Below, in pieces: positions 33,479 to 42,723 of a stretch of 64,000 nt of DNA (its first letter is position 1; each line of letters begins with the position of its first letter). The notes under the pieces are model-generated. The model did no database searches. It was not told where the DNA came from and worked only from the letters and a program-made list of their open reading frames with translations. Location of the stretch: contig NZ_JHWJ01000004.1 of the NCBI RefSeq assembly GCF_000687555.1, positions 1 through 64,000 of the forward strand, read 5' to 3'. The position numbers and the translations under genes are program-made. This DNA comes from [Clostridium] aerotolerans DSM 5434. Its GTDB lineage: Bacteria; Bacillota; Clostridia; Lachnospirales; Lachnospiraceae.

Positions 33479-34639
33479 GTGAGATGGATGCTCAGCGTGA
33501 TAATTACAGTTTATAATGTAGAGAAGTATTTGGAGCAATGTATTGAAAGTGTTCTAAATCAAAATTATAAAGATCTTGAAATAATAATTGTTAACGATGG
33601 TTCGCAAGATAACAGTAAAATGCTGTGTAACCAATTTGCATCTAAAGATTCAAGAATAAGGGTTATTCATAAAGAGAATGAAGGCGTAATAATGGCAAGG
33701 TATGATGGCGTTAGGATTGCAAAAGGTGCTTATGTGACATTTGTCGATGGAGATGATTGGATAAAGGTCGATATGTATGAGCAGCTGATGCAAAAGTTAA
33801 TGAATTATGATGCTGAAATGATTGCATCTGGCATTATTAGATATCACTCACAAGATGAAAAAAAACTAGAGTCTAATAATGTTGAAGCAGGATATTACGA
33901 TAGCTTGCAAATTAATAATCGAATACTGCCTAAAATGCTTTGGGATTTTAATGAGCAAAGCCATGGAATAGATCCTTCTTTAAGCAATAAAATTTTTGTC
34001 AAGGAAAAGATCTATGAAACAATGAAGCAATTAATTCAAAAAAATTACATCTTTCATTATGGTGAAGATATGGCAATATTATATCCTTATATTCTAAAGA
34101 TTAAGTCGCTGATAATTGTCGATGAACAGTATTATTTCCATAGGCAAAGAGAACGGAATATATTGGCTAGCTATCTTGCTGATTTGGAATATTTTGAAAA
34201 GTTATTTAATCTTTACCAGTATTTGAGAGAAGTATTCTCAGGAGATTCACATGGATTGGAAAAGCAATTAGAATATTTTTATATGTATTCTGTAGACTTG
34301 AGAAAGAAGTATTATAATGATGTTGCAGAAAAAATAAAGTATATGTTTCCTTTTGATAAAGTGAGTAAGGGGAGCAGGGTTATCCTTTATGGCGCCGGAC
34401 TTGTGGGAACTTCTTATTATAATCAGTTACAAAAAATTAATTATTGTAAAATAGTTTTATGGGTAGACAGAAATAGTCACATATATAAAAATAAATTGTA
34501 TGAAGTGAAAGATGTAACTGATATTTTTAATGAGAAATATGATTATATTGTTTTATGTACTTCTGCAAAAAATATTTCCAGTCAAATTAAGGAGGATTTA
34601 ACAAAAAAAGGGATTAATGAAACTAAAATTGTGTATTAA
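33479..34639 (+). CDS. GT2 glycosyltransferase with C-terminal Rossmann-like domain
   Basis: 386 aa from GTG 33479 behind GGAGG (nine-base spacing). The GT2 domain starts SVIITVYNVEKYLEQCIESV and has the nucleotide-binding NDGSQDNS and the metal motif VDGDDW. At the C-terminus (about 297-386) it carries the recurrent Rossmann-like domain, here behind rather than in front of the enzyme (VILYGAGLVGTSYY, then WVDRNSHI). This is the only protein of the set with the domain at that end. Predicted cytoplasmic transferase; donor and acceptor unknown. Confidence 0.84.
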   Translation: MRWMLSVIITVYNVEKYLEQCIESVLNQNYKDLEIIIVNDGSQDNSKMLCNQFASKDSRIRVIHKENEGVIMARYDGVRIAKGAYVTFVDGDDWIKVDMYEQLMQKLMNYDAEMIASGIIRYHSQDEKKLESNNVEAGYYDSLQINNRILPKMLWDFNEQSHGIDPSLSNKIFVKEKIYETMKQLIQKNYIFHYGEDMAILYPYILKIKSLIIVDEQYYFHRQRERNILASYLADLEYFEKLFNLYQYLREVFSGDSHGLEKQLEYFYMYSVDLRKKYYNDVAEKIKYMFPFDKVSKGSRVILYGAGLVGTSYYNQLQKINYCKIVLWVDRNSHIYKNKLYEVKDVTDIFNEKYDYIVLCTSAKNISSQIKEDLTKKGINETKIVY

Positions 34640-34675
34640 CAAATGCTTGAATATGAGCAGTATTAGGAGAAACCA

Positions 34676-35611
34676 ATGCCTAAGATATCAGTAATTATGC
34701 CGTTGTATAATGCGGATTTATTTGTTGAAAAAGCCATAAAATCTATATTGATGCAGTCATATAAAGATTTTGAACTTTTGCTTATTGATGATTGTTCTAC
34801 TGATGATACTATGGAAATAGTTAGCGGAATAAAAGACTCAAGAATTAAAATTGTAAGAAACGAGAAAAATGAGGGAATTGCATTTTCGAGGAATCGGGGA
34901 CTTTCGTTGGCGGAGGGTCAATATATAGCCTTAATGGATGATGATGACTTGACGGTTCCTGACCGTTTTGATATTCAGGTTCAATATTTGGAATTATATA
35001 ATGAAATGGATGTAGTGGGTGGTCAATTTTGTGCTATAGATGAAAATGATCGAGTAATATGGACTTGCAAAGAACGATTAACTAATCCTAAATACATAAG
35101 GGCAGACATGATGCTTTATGATTCCATTGCCAATGGAAGTGCTATGATTAGAAACGATTTTCTTAGAAAAAACCAGATAAAATACCAAGACGGGTGTTTA
35201 GGCATGGAAGATTACCGCTTTTGGATTGAATGCTCAGCTCTTGGAAATGTAACAAACTTAGACCATATTTTTCTGTATTGGAGAAATAGTGAAAGTAATG
35301 AGTCCTCTAAGGTAAAGAAATGGAAGTACAAACAACGTGCTGAAAAATATGGGGAGTTGCAGAAATATGCATTTGAGTTAAATGGGTATTCTCTATTTGA
35401 AGAGGAGTATGGAATTATTAATAAGATGTTTCCAGAAATACTTTCTTCTGTGATTATAAATGTAGAAGACATGAAAAAATTATATGATGTTTTTTTAAAA
35501 GTGATACAGCAATCCAAAGATATTAGAGCGGAAAATGCAAATGAAATAGCTATTATGTGTAGAAAAAGGTTTTCAAACCGCCTGGAATTTACAAATCTCT
35601 GGAACTTTTAA
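34676..35611 (+). CDS. GT2 family glycosyltransferase
   Basis: 311 aa, plain GT2 (GT-A) enzyme without the extra domain: SVIMPLYNADLFVEKAIKSI, the nucleotide-binding DDCSTDDT, NEGIAFSRNRGL, the acidic metal site LMDDDDLTVPDR and the acceptor-side GMEDYRFW. The last matches the ED motif of inverting GT2 enzymes. No membrane helices, so probably a soluble transferase working on a protein-bound or nucleotide-bound acceptor. Preceded by AGGAGAAACCA. Confidence 0.86.
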   Translation: MPKISVIMPLYNADLFVEKAIKSILMQSYKDFELLLIDDCSTDDTMEIVSGIKDSRIKIVRNEKNEGIAFSRNRGLSLAEGQYIALMDDDDLTVPDRFDIQVQYLELYNEMDVVGGQFCAIDENDRVIWTCKERLTNPKYIRADMMLYDSIANGSAMIRNDFLRKNQIKYQDGCLGMEDYRFWIECSALGNVTNLDHIFLYWRNSESNESSKVKKWKYKQRAEKYGELQKYAFELNGYSLFEEEYGIINKMFPEILSSVIINVEDMKKLYDVFLKVIQQSKDIRAENANEIAIMCRKRFSNRLEFTNLWNF

Positions 35612-35689
35612 ATAAGCTTTAATTTTTTGTACAAAAAAGTAGTTATGAATGTTAGGAAAATGGTTTGACTCAAACGGGAGGTGATGGAA

Positions 35690-36604
35690 TTGAATATCGT
35701 ATTCGGAACAGGAAATACAGCAGAAAAGCTACTTAGATTTGAAGAAAAGCTTAATATAGGTTTTTTTATAGATAATTCAATCACAAAACAAGGAAATATA
35801 TTTCATGGAAAGAAAGTAAAAAGTCCAGATGAGATTTTAACAACTGAATTTGAGTATTTGATAATTGCCTCTGAACAATATTATGAAGAAATAAACAGAC
35901 AATGTGTAGAGCAATTAAAGATAGCAATAGAAAAAATCATTATTTTTCATGATAATGATTACGATAAAAGCATTGTAACTACGGTAGATATAAATAAAAT
36001 AGTTCCATATACAGAAATTATTATTCCATGGAAAAAGGCAAGGATAAATATAGAGGTCCCGCTTCATGGTGAGACATATAAAGCAAAGGAAAGAAGAATT
36101 AGAGAGGGATTTTTTGATAGATACTGTAATGGAGAGGGGCTTGATATAGGATTTGGAAATGATCTTGTATTGCCAGATTGTTATGGTTGGGAATTTTGCA
36201 ATGGTAATGCACAGTATTTAAGAGAAGTCGAAGATGAAAGTTTTGACTATGTCCATTCATCACACTGTATAGAGCATATGGTAGATGTAAGAATTGCTTT
36301 AAAGAACTGGTTTAGAGTAGTAAAAAAAGAAGGATATTTATTATTATTATTGCCTCATAGGGAGTTATATGAGAAAAGAAAAACCTTGCCTTCGAAATGG
36401 AATCCAGATCATAAACATATGTTTCTTATAGGAAAGAGAGAACTGCCTGATACACTTGATATCATAGAAGAGATACGTGAAGGTTTAGAAACTGGGTATC
36501 AAATAATATATGCTAAAGAATGTTCAGAGGGGTGGTCGATTCCTGATCCTAATACGCACAGTAATGGAGAGTACTCAATAGAGATAGTTATTAAAAAGTT
36601 ATAA
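35690..36604 (+). CDS. Class I methyltransferase (type 11-like) with N-terminal Rossmann-like domain
   Basis: 304 aa. GTG 35681 and ATG 35684 lie inside or next to the full Shine-Dalgarno GGGAGGTGA (35677-35685), so TTG 35690, about seven bases after GGAGG, is the likely start; the protein then begins MNIVFGTGNTAEK like its relatives. Residues 1-95 are the recurrent Rossmann-like domain (GFFIDNSITKQ). The second half is a methyltransferase-like fold: GLDIGFGNDL near 150, FDYVHSSHCIEHM near 188, then NWFRVVKKEGYLLLLLPH. Likely a sugar methyltransferase; target unknown. Confidence 0.75.
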   Translation: MNIVFGTGNTAEKLLRFEEKLNIGFFIDNSITKQGNIFHGKKVKSPDEILTTEFEYLIIASEQYYEEINRQCVEQLKIAIEKIIIFHDNDYDKSIVTTVDINKIVPYTEIIIPWKKARINIEVPLHGETYKAKERRIREGFFDRYCNGEGLDIGFGNDLVLPDCYGWEFCNGNAQYLREVEDESFDYVHSSHCIEHMVDVRIALKNWFRVVKKEGYLLLLLPHRELYEKRKTLPSKWNPDHKHMFLIGKRELPDTLDIIEEIREGLETGYQIIYAKECSEGWSIPDPNTHSNGEYSIEIVIKKL

Positions 36605-36681
36605 TCATAATTGTTTTAAGGTAAATAATCTCAGGTAAAAGGGCTTTAAATCTCTGGGATATTTTAAAAGGAGGATAAATC

Positions 36682-38073
36682 ATGAAATTTCTTCTTTTTG
36701 GGACAGGAGATTATTATGAGCGTTATAAAAAATGGTTTGATAGTAAGGAGGTACTAGCATTATTAGATAATTCTGAAACAAAACAGAATACAATAATTGA
36801 TGGAATCCAAGTATTATTACCCAAAGATGGTGTGGAACAGACATTTGATGTCATTGTAATTTTAAGTTTTTATGTAAAAGAAATGAAAAAGCAACTTCTG
36901 GATTTAGGTGTATCAGAGGACAAGATATACCATTTCTATGATCTTCATAAGTTAATAGAACCTAACAAATTGACTAAATCTGTTAGATATTTTAAGGATG
37001 CAGAGCGAATAGTAAAATCAGATGGTCCAAAGGAAAAAATACTGCTTTTATCTCAAGATATGACATTGGGTGGACCTGCCATTGCCTTACTTAATATGGC
37101 AGAAATTCTTCTGAAACATGGCTATGATGTTATATATGCTTCAATGATTGATGGTCCTTTGCGGGAAAGAATAATATCCTATGGTATTTCTGTTATTGTC
37201 GATGAAAACATGCAAGTAGGAACAATGCACGATGTTAATTGGATAGAAAAATTTTCATTACTGTTTTGTAATACAATTAACTTTCATGTATTTTTATCAA
37301 AACGCGATATTAATAAGAAAACTATTTGGTGGTTGCATGATTCATCATTTTTTTACAGTGGGGTTGACAAGGCTGTTTTGCAGAACATAAATAGAATGGG
37401 TTTAAATGTATATTCAGTGGGGCCCGTTCCCAAGAATGCTATTCAGACACTAATTCCAGACATGCCAGTGAATGAGTTGCTGTATGGAGTTGCAGATACA
37501 GTAAATTGTATAAAGAAAACTAAAAATGACAGGATATGTTTTGTAACCATTGGATATATAGAGAAACATAAAGGACAAGATATTTTGCTCCAGGCAATTA
37601 AGCTGATGCCACAAAAAATTCGAAAAAAAGCTGTATTTTATTTAGTTGGACAAAATACTTCCATTATGGCAGAGAAATTAAAAAAGGAAATAAAAAAGAT
37701 TCCAGAAATAATAATAACAGGTACATTAACCAGAGATGGAATAGATGAAATATTACATAGTGCAGATGTTTTAATTTGTCCATCACGTCAAGACTCCATG
37801 CCCACAGTAGCTGCAGAAGCAATGATGCATAGCGTTCCTTGTATTTTATCTGATGCTACTGGAACTGCTGCATATATACAGAAGGAAATAGATGGATTTA
37901 TATTTCGCAGCGAAGATGCATGTGATTTACTAAAGAAGATGGAATGGTGTATAGAAAATCCGGACAAGTTAAGCGAGTTTGGTATAAAATCCAGGTTAAT
38001 TTATGAGAAGTTTTTTTCTATGAAAACATTTGAAAAGAACTTATTGAATGTTATAAACGGTATTTCTAAGTGA
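36682..38073 (+). CDS. GT4 family glycosyltransferase with N-terminal Rossmann-like domain
   Basis: 463 aa. Residues 1-95 carry the recurrent Rossmann-like domain (FLLFGTGDYYERY, then ALLDNSETKQ). From about 112 a GT-B fold of family GT4 follows: LSQDMTLGGPAIALLNMAEIL, then ICFVTIGYIEKHKGQDILLQAI and the E-x7-E region SRQDSMPTVAAEAMMHSVPC that holds the donor nucleotide sugar. Retaining soluble transferase by family. Start ATG 36682 behind AAAGGAGGATAAATC. Confidence 0.86.
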   Translation: MKFLLFGTGDYYERYKKWFDSKEVLALLDNSETKQNTIIDGIQVLLPKDGVEQTFDVIVILSFYVKEMKKQLLDLGVSEDKIYHFYDLHKLIEPNKLTKSVRYFKDAERIVKSDGPKEKILLLSQDMTLGGPAIALLNMAEILLKHGYDVIYASMIDGPLRERIISYGISVIVDENMQVGTMHDVNWIEKFSLLFCNTINFHVFLSKRDINKKTIWWLHDSSFFYSGVDKAVLQNINRMGLNVYSVGPVPKNAIQTLIPDMPVNELLYGVADTVNCIKKTKNDRICFVTIGYIEKHKGQDILLQAIKLMPQKIRKKAVFYLVGQNTSIMAEKLKKEIKKIPEIIITGTLTRDGIDEILHSADVLICPSRQDSMPTVAAEAMMHSVPCILSDATGTAAYIQKEIDGFIFRSEDACDLLKKMEWCIENPDKLSEFGIKSRLIYEKFFSMKTFEKNLLNVINGISK

Positions 38074-38112
38074 GGCAACAATAATTAGCAAAAGCAGAAA
38101 AGAGAGACGATT

Positions 38113-40170
38113 ATGTCTGACTTAATGAATAAGCTCCAGGGATATAAAGATTGTAAAATTGCAATTTATGGTCTAAGTGTAGAGACTGAAAATGTATTGT
38201 CTGAGATAGGAGATAATTTTCCAATAATTGGATTATTGGATGGATACAAACAAAATGGTATTCTTTATGGAAAGAATATTATTTCATTGGAACAAGCGAT
38301 TGCGTGTAAAGTGGGTCTCATTTTAGTTGCAGCCAGGCCTGGGTCCTGTAAGGCAATTGCAAAACGCATTGGTAAGGTGTGTTTGGAAAATAAGATAGAC
38401 TTGTTAGATATTAGAGGCAAAAATTTATGTGATAAGCAGAAAGTCATTTATGATTTTAGCAATACAATTGGATTTACCAAAAAGCAGCTAGAATTAAAAA
38501 TTGATGAATATGAAGTTTTGAGTTTAGATCTATTTGATACTCTAATTATGCGTCAAATTTTATTTCCTTCAGATGTTTTTGAATTAGTCGATTATAAATT
38601 AAGAAGCCAAGGGATTTTCATCGAAAATTTTAGTGCAAAACGTTTGGACAGTGAGAAATACCTATCTCAATTTTCTGCGCCCTATCTTAAAGAGATTTAT
38701 ACATACATGTTAGAAAAACATTCAATAAACAATATAAGTCCAGAAGATTTGGCAGATATTGAATGGGAGATTGATTATGAACTTGTTGTTCCGCGACAAG
38801 AAATGTGTGAATTACTAAATGCTTTATGGAAACAGAAAAAAGAGGTGTATATTGTATCTGATACATTTTATACAAATGAGCAGATTATAAAAATATTAGA
38901 AAAGTGCAATATTTATTTTTATACTGGTATTGTATTATCATGTGAATATAGTACAGGGAAAAAGCAGAATCTTTTTGAAGAATTAAAATGTATTCTTGGT
39001 AGTAAGAGGTGTCTCCATATTGGAGATGATATTGTTGCTGATATAGAGAGTGCAGAAAAAAACAATATTTCTGCTTTTCATATATATAGTGGTTTGGAAT
39101 TACTTGAAAAGCTGGGATATTTAGGTTTATGGGATTATTTAGAAACAATTTCAGATAAAATTCGAATAGGAATGTTTACAGCAAAAATTTTCAATAGCCC
39201 ATTTCAATTTGAAAGTAAAAACAATAAGGTAAGTGTTGATTGTGCAAAGGAAATAGGTTATATGTTTTTTGCCCCTATGATTACAGATTTTGTTATTTGG
39301 TTCCACAATCAGGTGAATCTCTACGCTATAGAAAATATTTGGTTCTGCGCAAGAGACGGTTATCTTATTAAAAAGTTGTATGATGAGTTTACTGGTAATG
39401 ATTCTTCTATTTATTTTTTTACTTCTCGTATAGCAGCAATTCGTGCAGGAATTAGAAATGATGATGATATCCGTTATGTAGAGAAGATGAAATATAGTGG
39501 GACTCTAAAGGAACAATTAATAGATCGGTTTGGTATTTTAACTAATGAAAACGAAGCAGATCACTATGGGATTATGTCATATAAAAAAGAGATTTTAAAA
39601 AAATCCTCAGATGACAAAAGAAATTATCAGAATTATATAAGTAAATTGAATATAAAAAACGGTGATGTTGCTTTTTTTGATTTTGTAGCAAAAGGAACCA
39701 GTCAGATGTTCATTGAGCATTTAATAGAGAATCATTTAAAGGGTTTATATTTTCTGCAGTTGGAAAAGGAAAATATGAGTGATAAAGGGTTGGATATTGT
39801 TTCCTTCTATGAAACAAAAGAAACGAGTAATAGTGCTATTTATGATAATTACTATATTCTGGAGGCTGTTTTGACCTCTCAAGAGGCATCTATCTTAGAA
39901 TTTGATGATAATGGTAACCCTTGTTATGCTAATGAAACAAGAAAAGAAAATGATATGAAAACATTTCAAAGTGTTCAAGATGGTATTATAGATTATTTTA
40001 GAACATATTTAAAAATATGTCCGCAAAATGAGTATATAATAAATAAAAAACTGGACGAAATATTTTTGATGCTTATTCATCATATCCAAGTATTAGATAA
40101 AGGCTTTATGGAATTGAGGGTTGAAGACCCGTTTTTCAATCGTGCGACTGATATTATTGACTTAATATAG
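38113..40170 (+). CDS. HAD-superfamily protein with N-terminal Rossmann-like domain (COG5610-like)
   Basis: 685 aa in three parts. Residues 10-105: recurrent Rossmann-like domain, degenerate Gly loop (IAIYGLSVETENVL, then GLLDGYKQNG). Residues about 130-345: HAD phosphatase core with nucleophile motif LSLDLFDTL (Asp138 or neighbour), motif II in VSDTFYT and motif IV HIGDDIVADIESA. Residues about 375-685: a domain regularly attached to such HADs in polysaccharide clusters, starting WFCARDGYLIKKLYDE and SRIAAIRAG; its function is not known. It may dephosphorylate a sugar-phosphate intermediate, possibly filling the GmhB step, but that is speculation. Confidence 0.75.
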   Translation: MSDLMNKLQGYKDCKIAIYGLSVETENVLSEIGDNFPIIGLLDGYKQNGILYGKNIISLEQAIACKVGLILVAARPGSCKAIAKRIGKVCLENKIDLLDIRGKNLCDKQKVIYDFSNTIGFTKKQLELKIDEYEVLSLDLFDTLIMRQILFPSDVFELVDYKLRSQGIFIENFSAKRLDSEKYLSQFSAPYLKEIYTYMLEKHSINNISPEDLADIEWEIDYELVVPRQEMCELLNALWKQKKEVYIVSDTFYTNEQIIKILEKCNIYFYTGIVLSCEYSTGKKQNLFEELKCILGSKRCLHIGDDIVADIESAEKNNISAFHIYSGLELLEKLGYLGLWDYLETISDKIRIGMFTAKIFNSPFQFESKNNKVSVDCAKEIGYMFFAPMITDFVIWFHNQVNLYAIENIWFCARDGYLIKKLYDEFTGNDSSIYFFTSRIAAIRAGIRNDDDIRYVEKMKYSGTLKEQLIDRFGILTNENEADHYGIMSYKKEILKKSSDDKRNYQNYISKLNIKNGDVAFFDFVAKGTSQMFIEHLIENHLKGLYFLQLEKENMSDKGLDIVSFYETKETSNSAIYDNYYILEAVLTSQEASILEFDDNGNPCYANETRKENDMKTFQSVQDGIIDYFRTYLKICPQNEYIINKKLDEIFLMLIHHIQVLDKGFMELRVEDPFFNRATDIIDLI

Positions 40171-40203
40171 TGAAATTGGATCTTAGCTTTTGAAAGGAGT
40201 TAC

Positions 40204-40866
40204 ATGGATATTAAATTAACAGCGTCTATGATGTGTGCTAATTATGGAAATTTAGAAAAGGAAGTAAAAGATTTAGAAGAGGGAGGAATTGATTCTTTTC
40301 ATATTGATATTATGGATGGAAGGTATGTTCCGAATTTTGCCATGTCACTAAATGATATGGCGTATATAGCAGGAGCAACTACAAAGCCATTAGATGTTCA
40401 TCTTATGATAGAGAATCCTAACAATCGCATTGATTTATTTATTGAACAGTTAAGAAAAGGAGATACTGTTTATATTCATCCTGAAGCAGAGTATCACCCT
40501 TCTACTACCCTCCAGAGAATTATTGATGCTGGATTAATTCCGGGAATTGCTATTAATCCGGGAACCAGTGTGGAGACGGTAATGGAAATGCTTCGTATTG
40601 TTAAAAAAGTGTTGGTCATGTCAGTAAATCCGGGTAATGCAGGGCAGATGTATCTCCCATACGTAGGTAAGAAGGTTATAAAGCTACTTTCATTGAAAGA
40701 GGATATGGGGTTTGAAATATACTGGGATGGAGCCTGTAGTGCAGATAAAATTCAGCAGTTTGCACCAAAAGGTGTAGAAGGGTTTGTATTAGGTACTACA
40801 CTTCTTTTTGGAAAAGAAAAGAACTATGGAGAAATACTGAAGGATATTAGAGAATTACATTTTTAA
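40204..40866 (+). CDS. Ribulose-phosphate 3-epimerase family protein
   Basis: 220 aa TIM-barrel epimerase. Recognisable: HIDIMDGRYVPNF (catalytic Asp and metal His), DVHLMIENP, GIAINPGTSVE and MSVNPGNAGQ. The terminal phosphate-loop aspartate is kept in a changed context (YWDGACSADKI instead of the common VDGGI), so this is not the standard housekeeping Rpe. It is followed by a cytidylyltransferase and a polyol-phosphate dehydrogenase, suggesting it supplies an unusual ketose phosphate (for example xylulose-5-P) for a CDP-alditol pathway. Confidence 0.82.
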   Translation: MDIKLTASMMCANYGNLEKEVKDLEEGGIDSFHIDIMDGRYVPNFAMSLNDMAYIAGATTKPLDVHLMIENPNNRIDLFIEQLRKGDTVYIHPEAEYHPSTTLQRIIDAGLIPGIAINPGTSVETVMEMLRIVKKVLVMSVNPGNAGQMYLPYVGKKVIKLLSLKEDMGFEIYWDGACSADKIQQFAPKGVEGFVLGTTLLFGKEKNYGEILKDIRELHF

Positions 40867-40895
40867 TATCTAGGAATAAGATGGAGACCACATAA

Positions 40896-41582
40896 ATGAA
40901 TATTGCATTGGTTTTAGCAGGGGGAATTGGAAGCAGAATAGGTTCAAATGTGCCGAAGCAATATATAGAGGTGGGTGGAAAGCCTATTATTTCCTATTGC
41001 TTGGACACATTCATCATGCATGAAAAAGTAGATGCCATTTGGATTGTAGCAGATGAAATGTGGCATAGCTACATATTGGAATATGTTCGGACAGAAAAGT
41101 TCCAGGGCTTTTCCACCCCAGGAGACAATAGGCAAATGTCCATTTGGCATGGCTTATGTGATATTAAAGCATCTATGGAAGAAGACGAGGGTCTGGTTAT
41201 AATTCATGATGCCGTAAGGCCGCTATTATGTAGCAAGCAAATTGATGATTGCATAACTGGGATGATTGATTTTGATGGTGTGATGCCGGTTTTACCAATG
41301 AAGGATACTGTATATCTGAGCCAGGATGGAAAAACAGTTTCAAAACTTTTGGATAGAAGTCGTATATTTGCAGGGCAGGCCCCAGAAGTGTTCCGCTTGA
41401 ATAAATATTATGAGGCTAATAAGAAACTTATTCCAGAAAAGATCTTACAAATAAATGGATCTACTGAGCCGGCAATCCTTATGGGAATGGACATTTCAAT
41501 GATACCTGGAGATGAACAAAATTTTAAGATTACTACTAAAGAAGATCTTAGTCGCTTTCGGGAAATGATAGGAAGTCTCTAA
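40896..41582 (+). CDS. IspD/TarI-family alditol-phosphate cytidylyltransferase
   Basis: 228 aa. The nucleotide loop ALVLAGGIGSRIGSNVPKQY at the N-terminus, IIHDAVRPL in the middle and MKDTVYLSQDGK mark the IspD/TarI family. IspD makes CDP-methylerythritol, and TarI-type relatives make CDP-ribitol or other CDP-alditols. A glycan cluster with a polyol dehydrogenase immediately downstream and a CDP-alditol transferase-like gene at 21566 favours the TarI role. Which alditol is used cannot be told from sequence alone. Confidence 0.83.
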   Translation: MNIALVLAGGIGSRIGSNVPKQYIEVGGKPIISYCLDTFIMHEKVDAIWIVADEMWHSYILEYVRTEKFQGFSTPGDNRQMSIWHGLCDIKASMEEDEGLVIIHDAVRPLLCSKQIDDCITGMIDFDGVMPVLPMKDTVYLSQDGKTVSKLLDRSRIFAGQAPEVFRLNKYYEANKKLIPEKILQINGSTEPAILMGMDISMIPGDEQNFKITTKEDLSRFREMIGSL

Positions 41583-41612
41583 CTTTAATAATACCGAAGA
41601 AAGGATAAGTAT

Positions 41613-42665
41613 ATGAAAGCATATATGTTGCATGGAATAAATGATTTGCGTCTAGAAACAACACCTGATCCCGTTCCAGAGGAAAATGAGGTGATTGTGA
41701 AAGTTAGGTCGGCTGGCATATGCGGATCAGATATTCCCAGAATTTTTAAAACAGGTACTTATACCTATCCATTAATTCCTGGTCATGAGTTTTCGGGAGT
41801 GGTGACAAGTATTGGTAAGAATGTTGACGCAAAGTGGCTAGGTAAAAGAGTTGGCATTTTTCCTCTTATTCCCTGCCTTACATGTGAGTCATGCATAAAG
41901 AAGCAGTATGAAATGTGCAAGAATTACAACTATCTGGGTTCGCGTAGGGCTGGAGGATTCGCTGAATATACAGCAGTTCCAGTAGAAAATCTGATTGAAC
42001 TTCCAGATCGAGTCTCCTTTGATGAGGCAGCTATGTTAGAACCTATGGCAGTGGCGGTTCATGCCATGAGAAGATTTCAACCAAATCAGCAAGATACTAT
42101 TGCAGTTTGTGGTTTGGGGACAATTGGACTTTTACTTCTAAAATTTTTAAAAGAAGCCGGTATAAAACATGTCTTAGCAATTGGTAATAAGGAGTCCCAA
42201 AAAGAAATTGTACTTAGAATGGGTATTTCAATAGAAGAATATTGTGATTGCAGAGAAATGAATGCAGGGGAATGGATTAAGGCGCATACTGGGGGACGAG
42301 GGGTAGATGTATTTTTTGAATGTGTCGGAAGAAATGAGATCTTAGAACTAGCAATTGATAATGCAGCTTCTGCGGGTAAAATAATGTTAGTGGGCAACCC
42401 TAATACAGATATGACTCTTGAAAAGTCCATATACTGGAAGATCCTGCGTAACCAACTCACAGTGGCCGGTACGTGGAATTCGTCTTTTACCCACGATAGG
42501 GAGGATGACTGGCATTATGTAATTGAGCGTTTGGAACAGAATACGATTAACCCTTCAGACATAATCTCTCACCGTTTGTCTTTAGAGAAACTAGAGACGG
42601 GATTTACTGTAATGAGGGATAAAACAGAGGATTATGTAAAAATAATGGGTAATTTTAAAGATTAG
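41613..42665 (+). CDS. Zinc-dependent polyol-phosphate dehydrogenase (GatD-like/TarJ-like MDR)
   Basis: 350 aa medium-chain dehydrogenase. Catalytic zinc ligands in GICGSD (Cys37) and GHEFSG (His57-Glu58). The structural zinc lobe has four Cys in CLTCESCIKKQYEMC. The NAD(P) loop is VCGLGTIGLLLL. Wording such as ICGSDIPRIFKTG and LGSRRAGGFAEY closely resembles galactitol-1-phosphate 5-dehydrogenase. Together with the two preceding genes it should reduce a ketose phosphate to an alditol phosphate that is then activated with CTP. Last gene of the island. Confidence 0.85.
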   Translation: MKAYMLHGINDLRLETTPDPVPEENEVIVKVRSAGICGSDIPRIFKTGTYTYPLIPGHEFSGVVTSIGKNVDAKWLGKRVGIFPLIPCLTCESCIKKQYEMCKNYNYLGSRRAGGFAEYTAVPVENLIELPDRVSFDEAAMLEPMAVAVHAMRRFQPNQQDTIAVCGLGTIGLLLLKFLKEAGIKHVLAIGNKESQKEIVLRMGISIEEYCDCREMNAGEWIKAHTGGRGVDVFFECVGRNEILELAIDNAASAGKIMLVGNPNTDMTLEKSIYWKILRNQLTVAGTWNSSFTHDREDDWHYVIERLEQNTINPSDIISHRLSLEKLETGFTVMRDKTEDYVKIMGNFKD

Positions 42666-42723
42666 ATGAATAAAAATTGAAGGGCACTAATTATAACCTT
42701 TATATTATTACAGGAGGCAAAAC

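Noticed and set aside
40204-40866. Housekeeping Rpe of the pentose phosphate pathway
   Set aside because: The phosphate-loop region is altered (YWDGACS) and the gene is embedded in the glycan island, so a dedicated role is favoured.
40896-41582. Housekeeping IspD of the MEP pathway
   Set aside because: Family resemblance allows it, but the position between an epimerase and a polyol dehydrogenase in a glycan island makes an alditol-phosphate role more likely.
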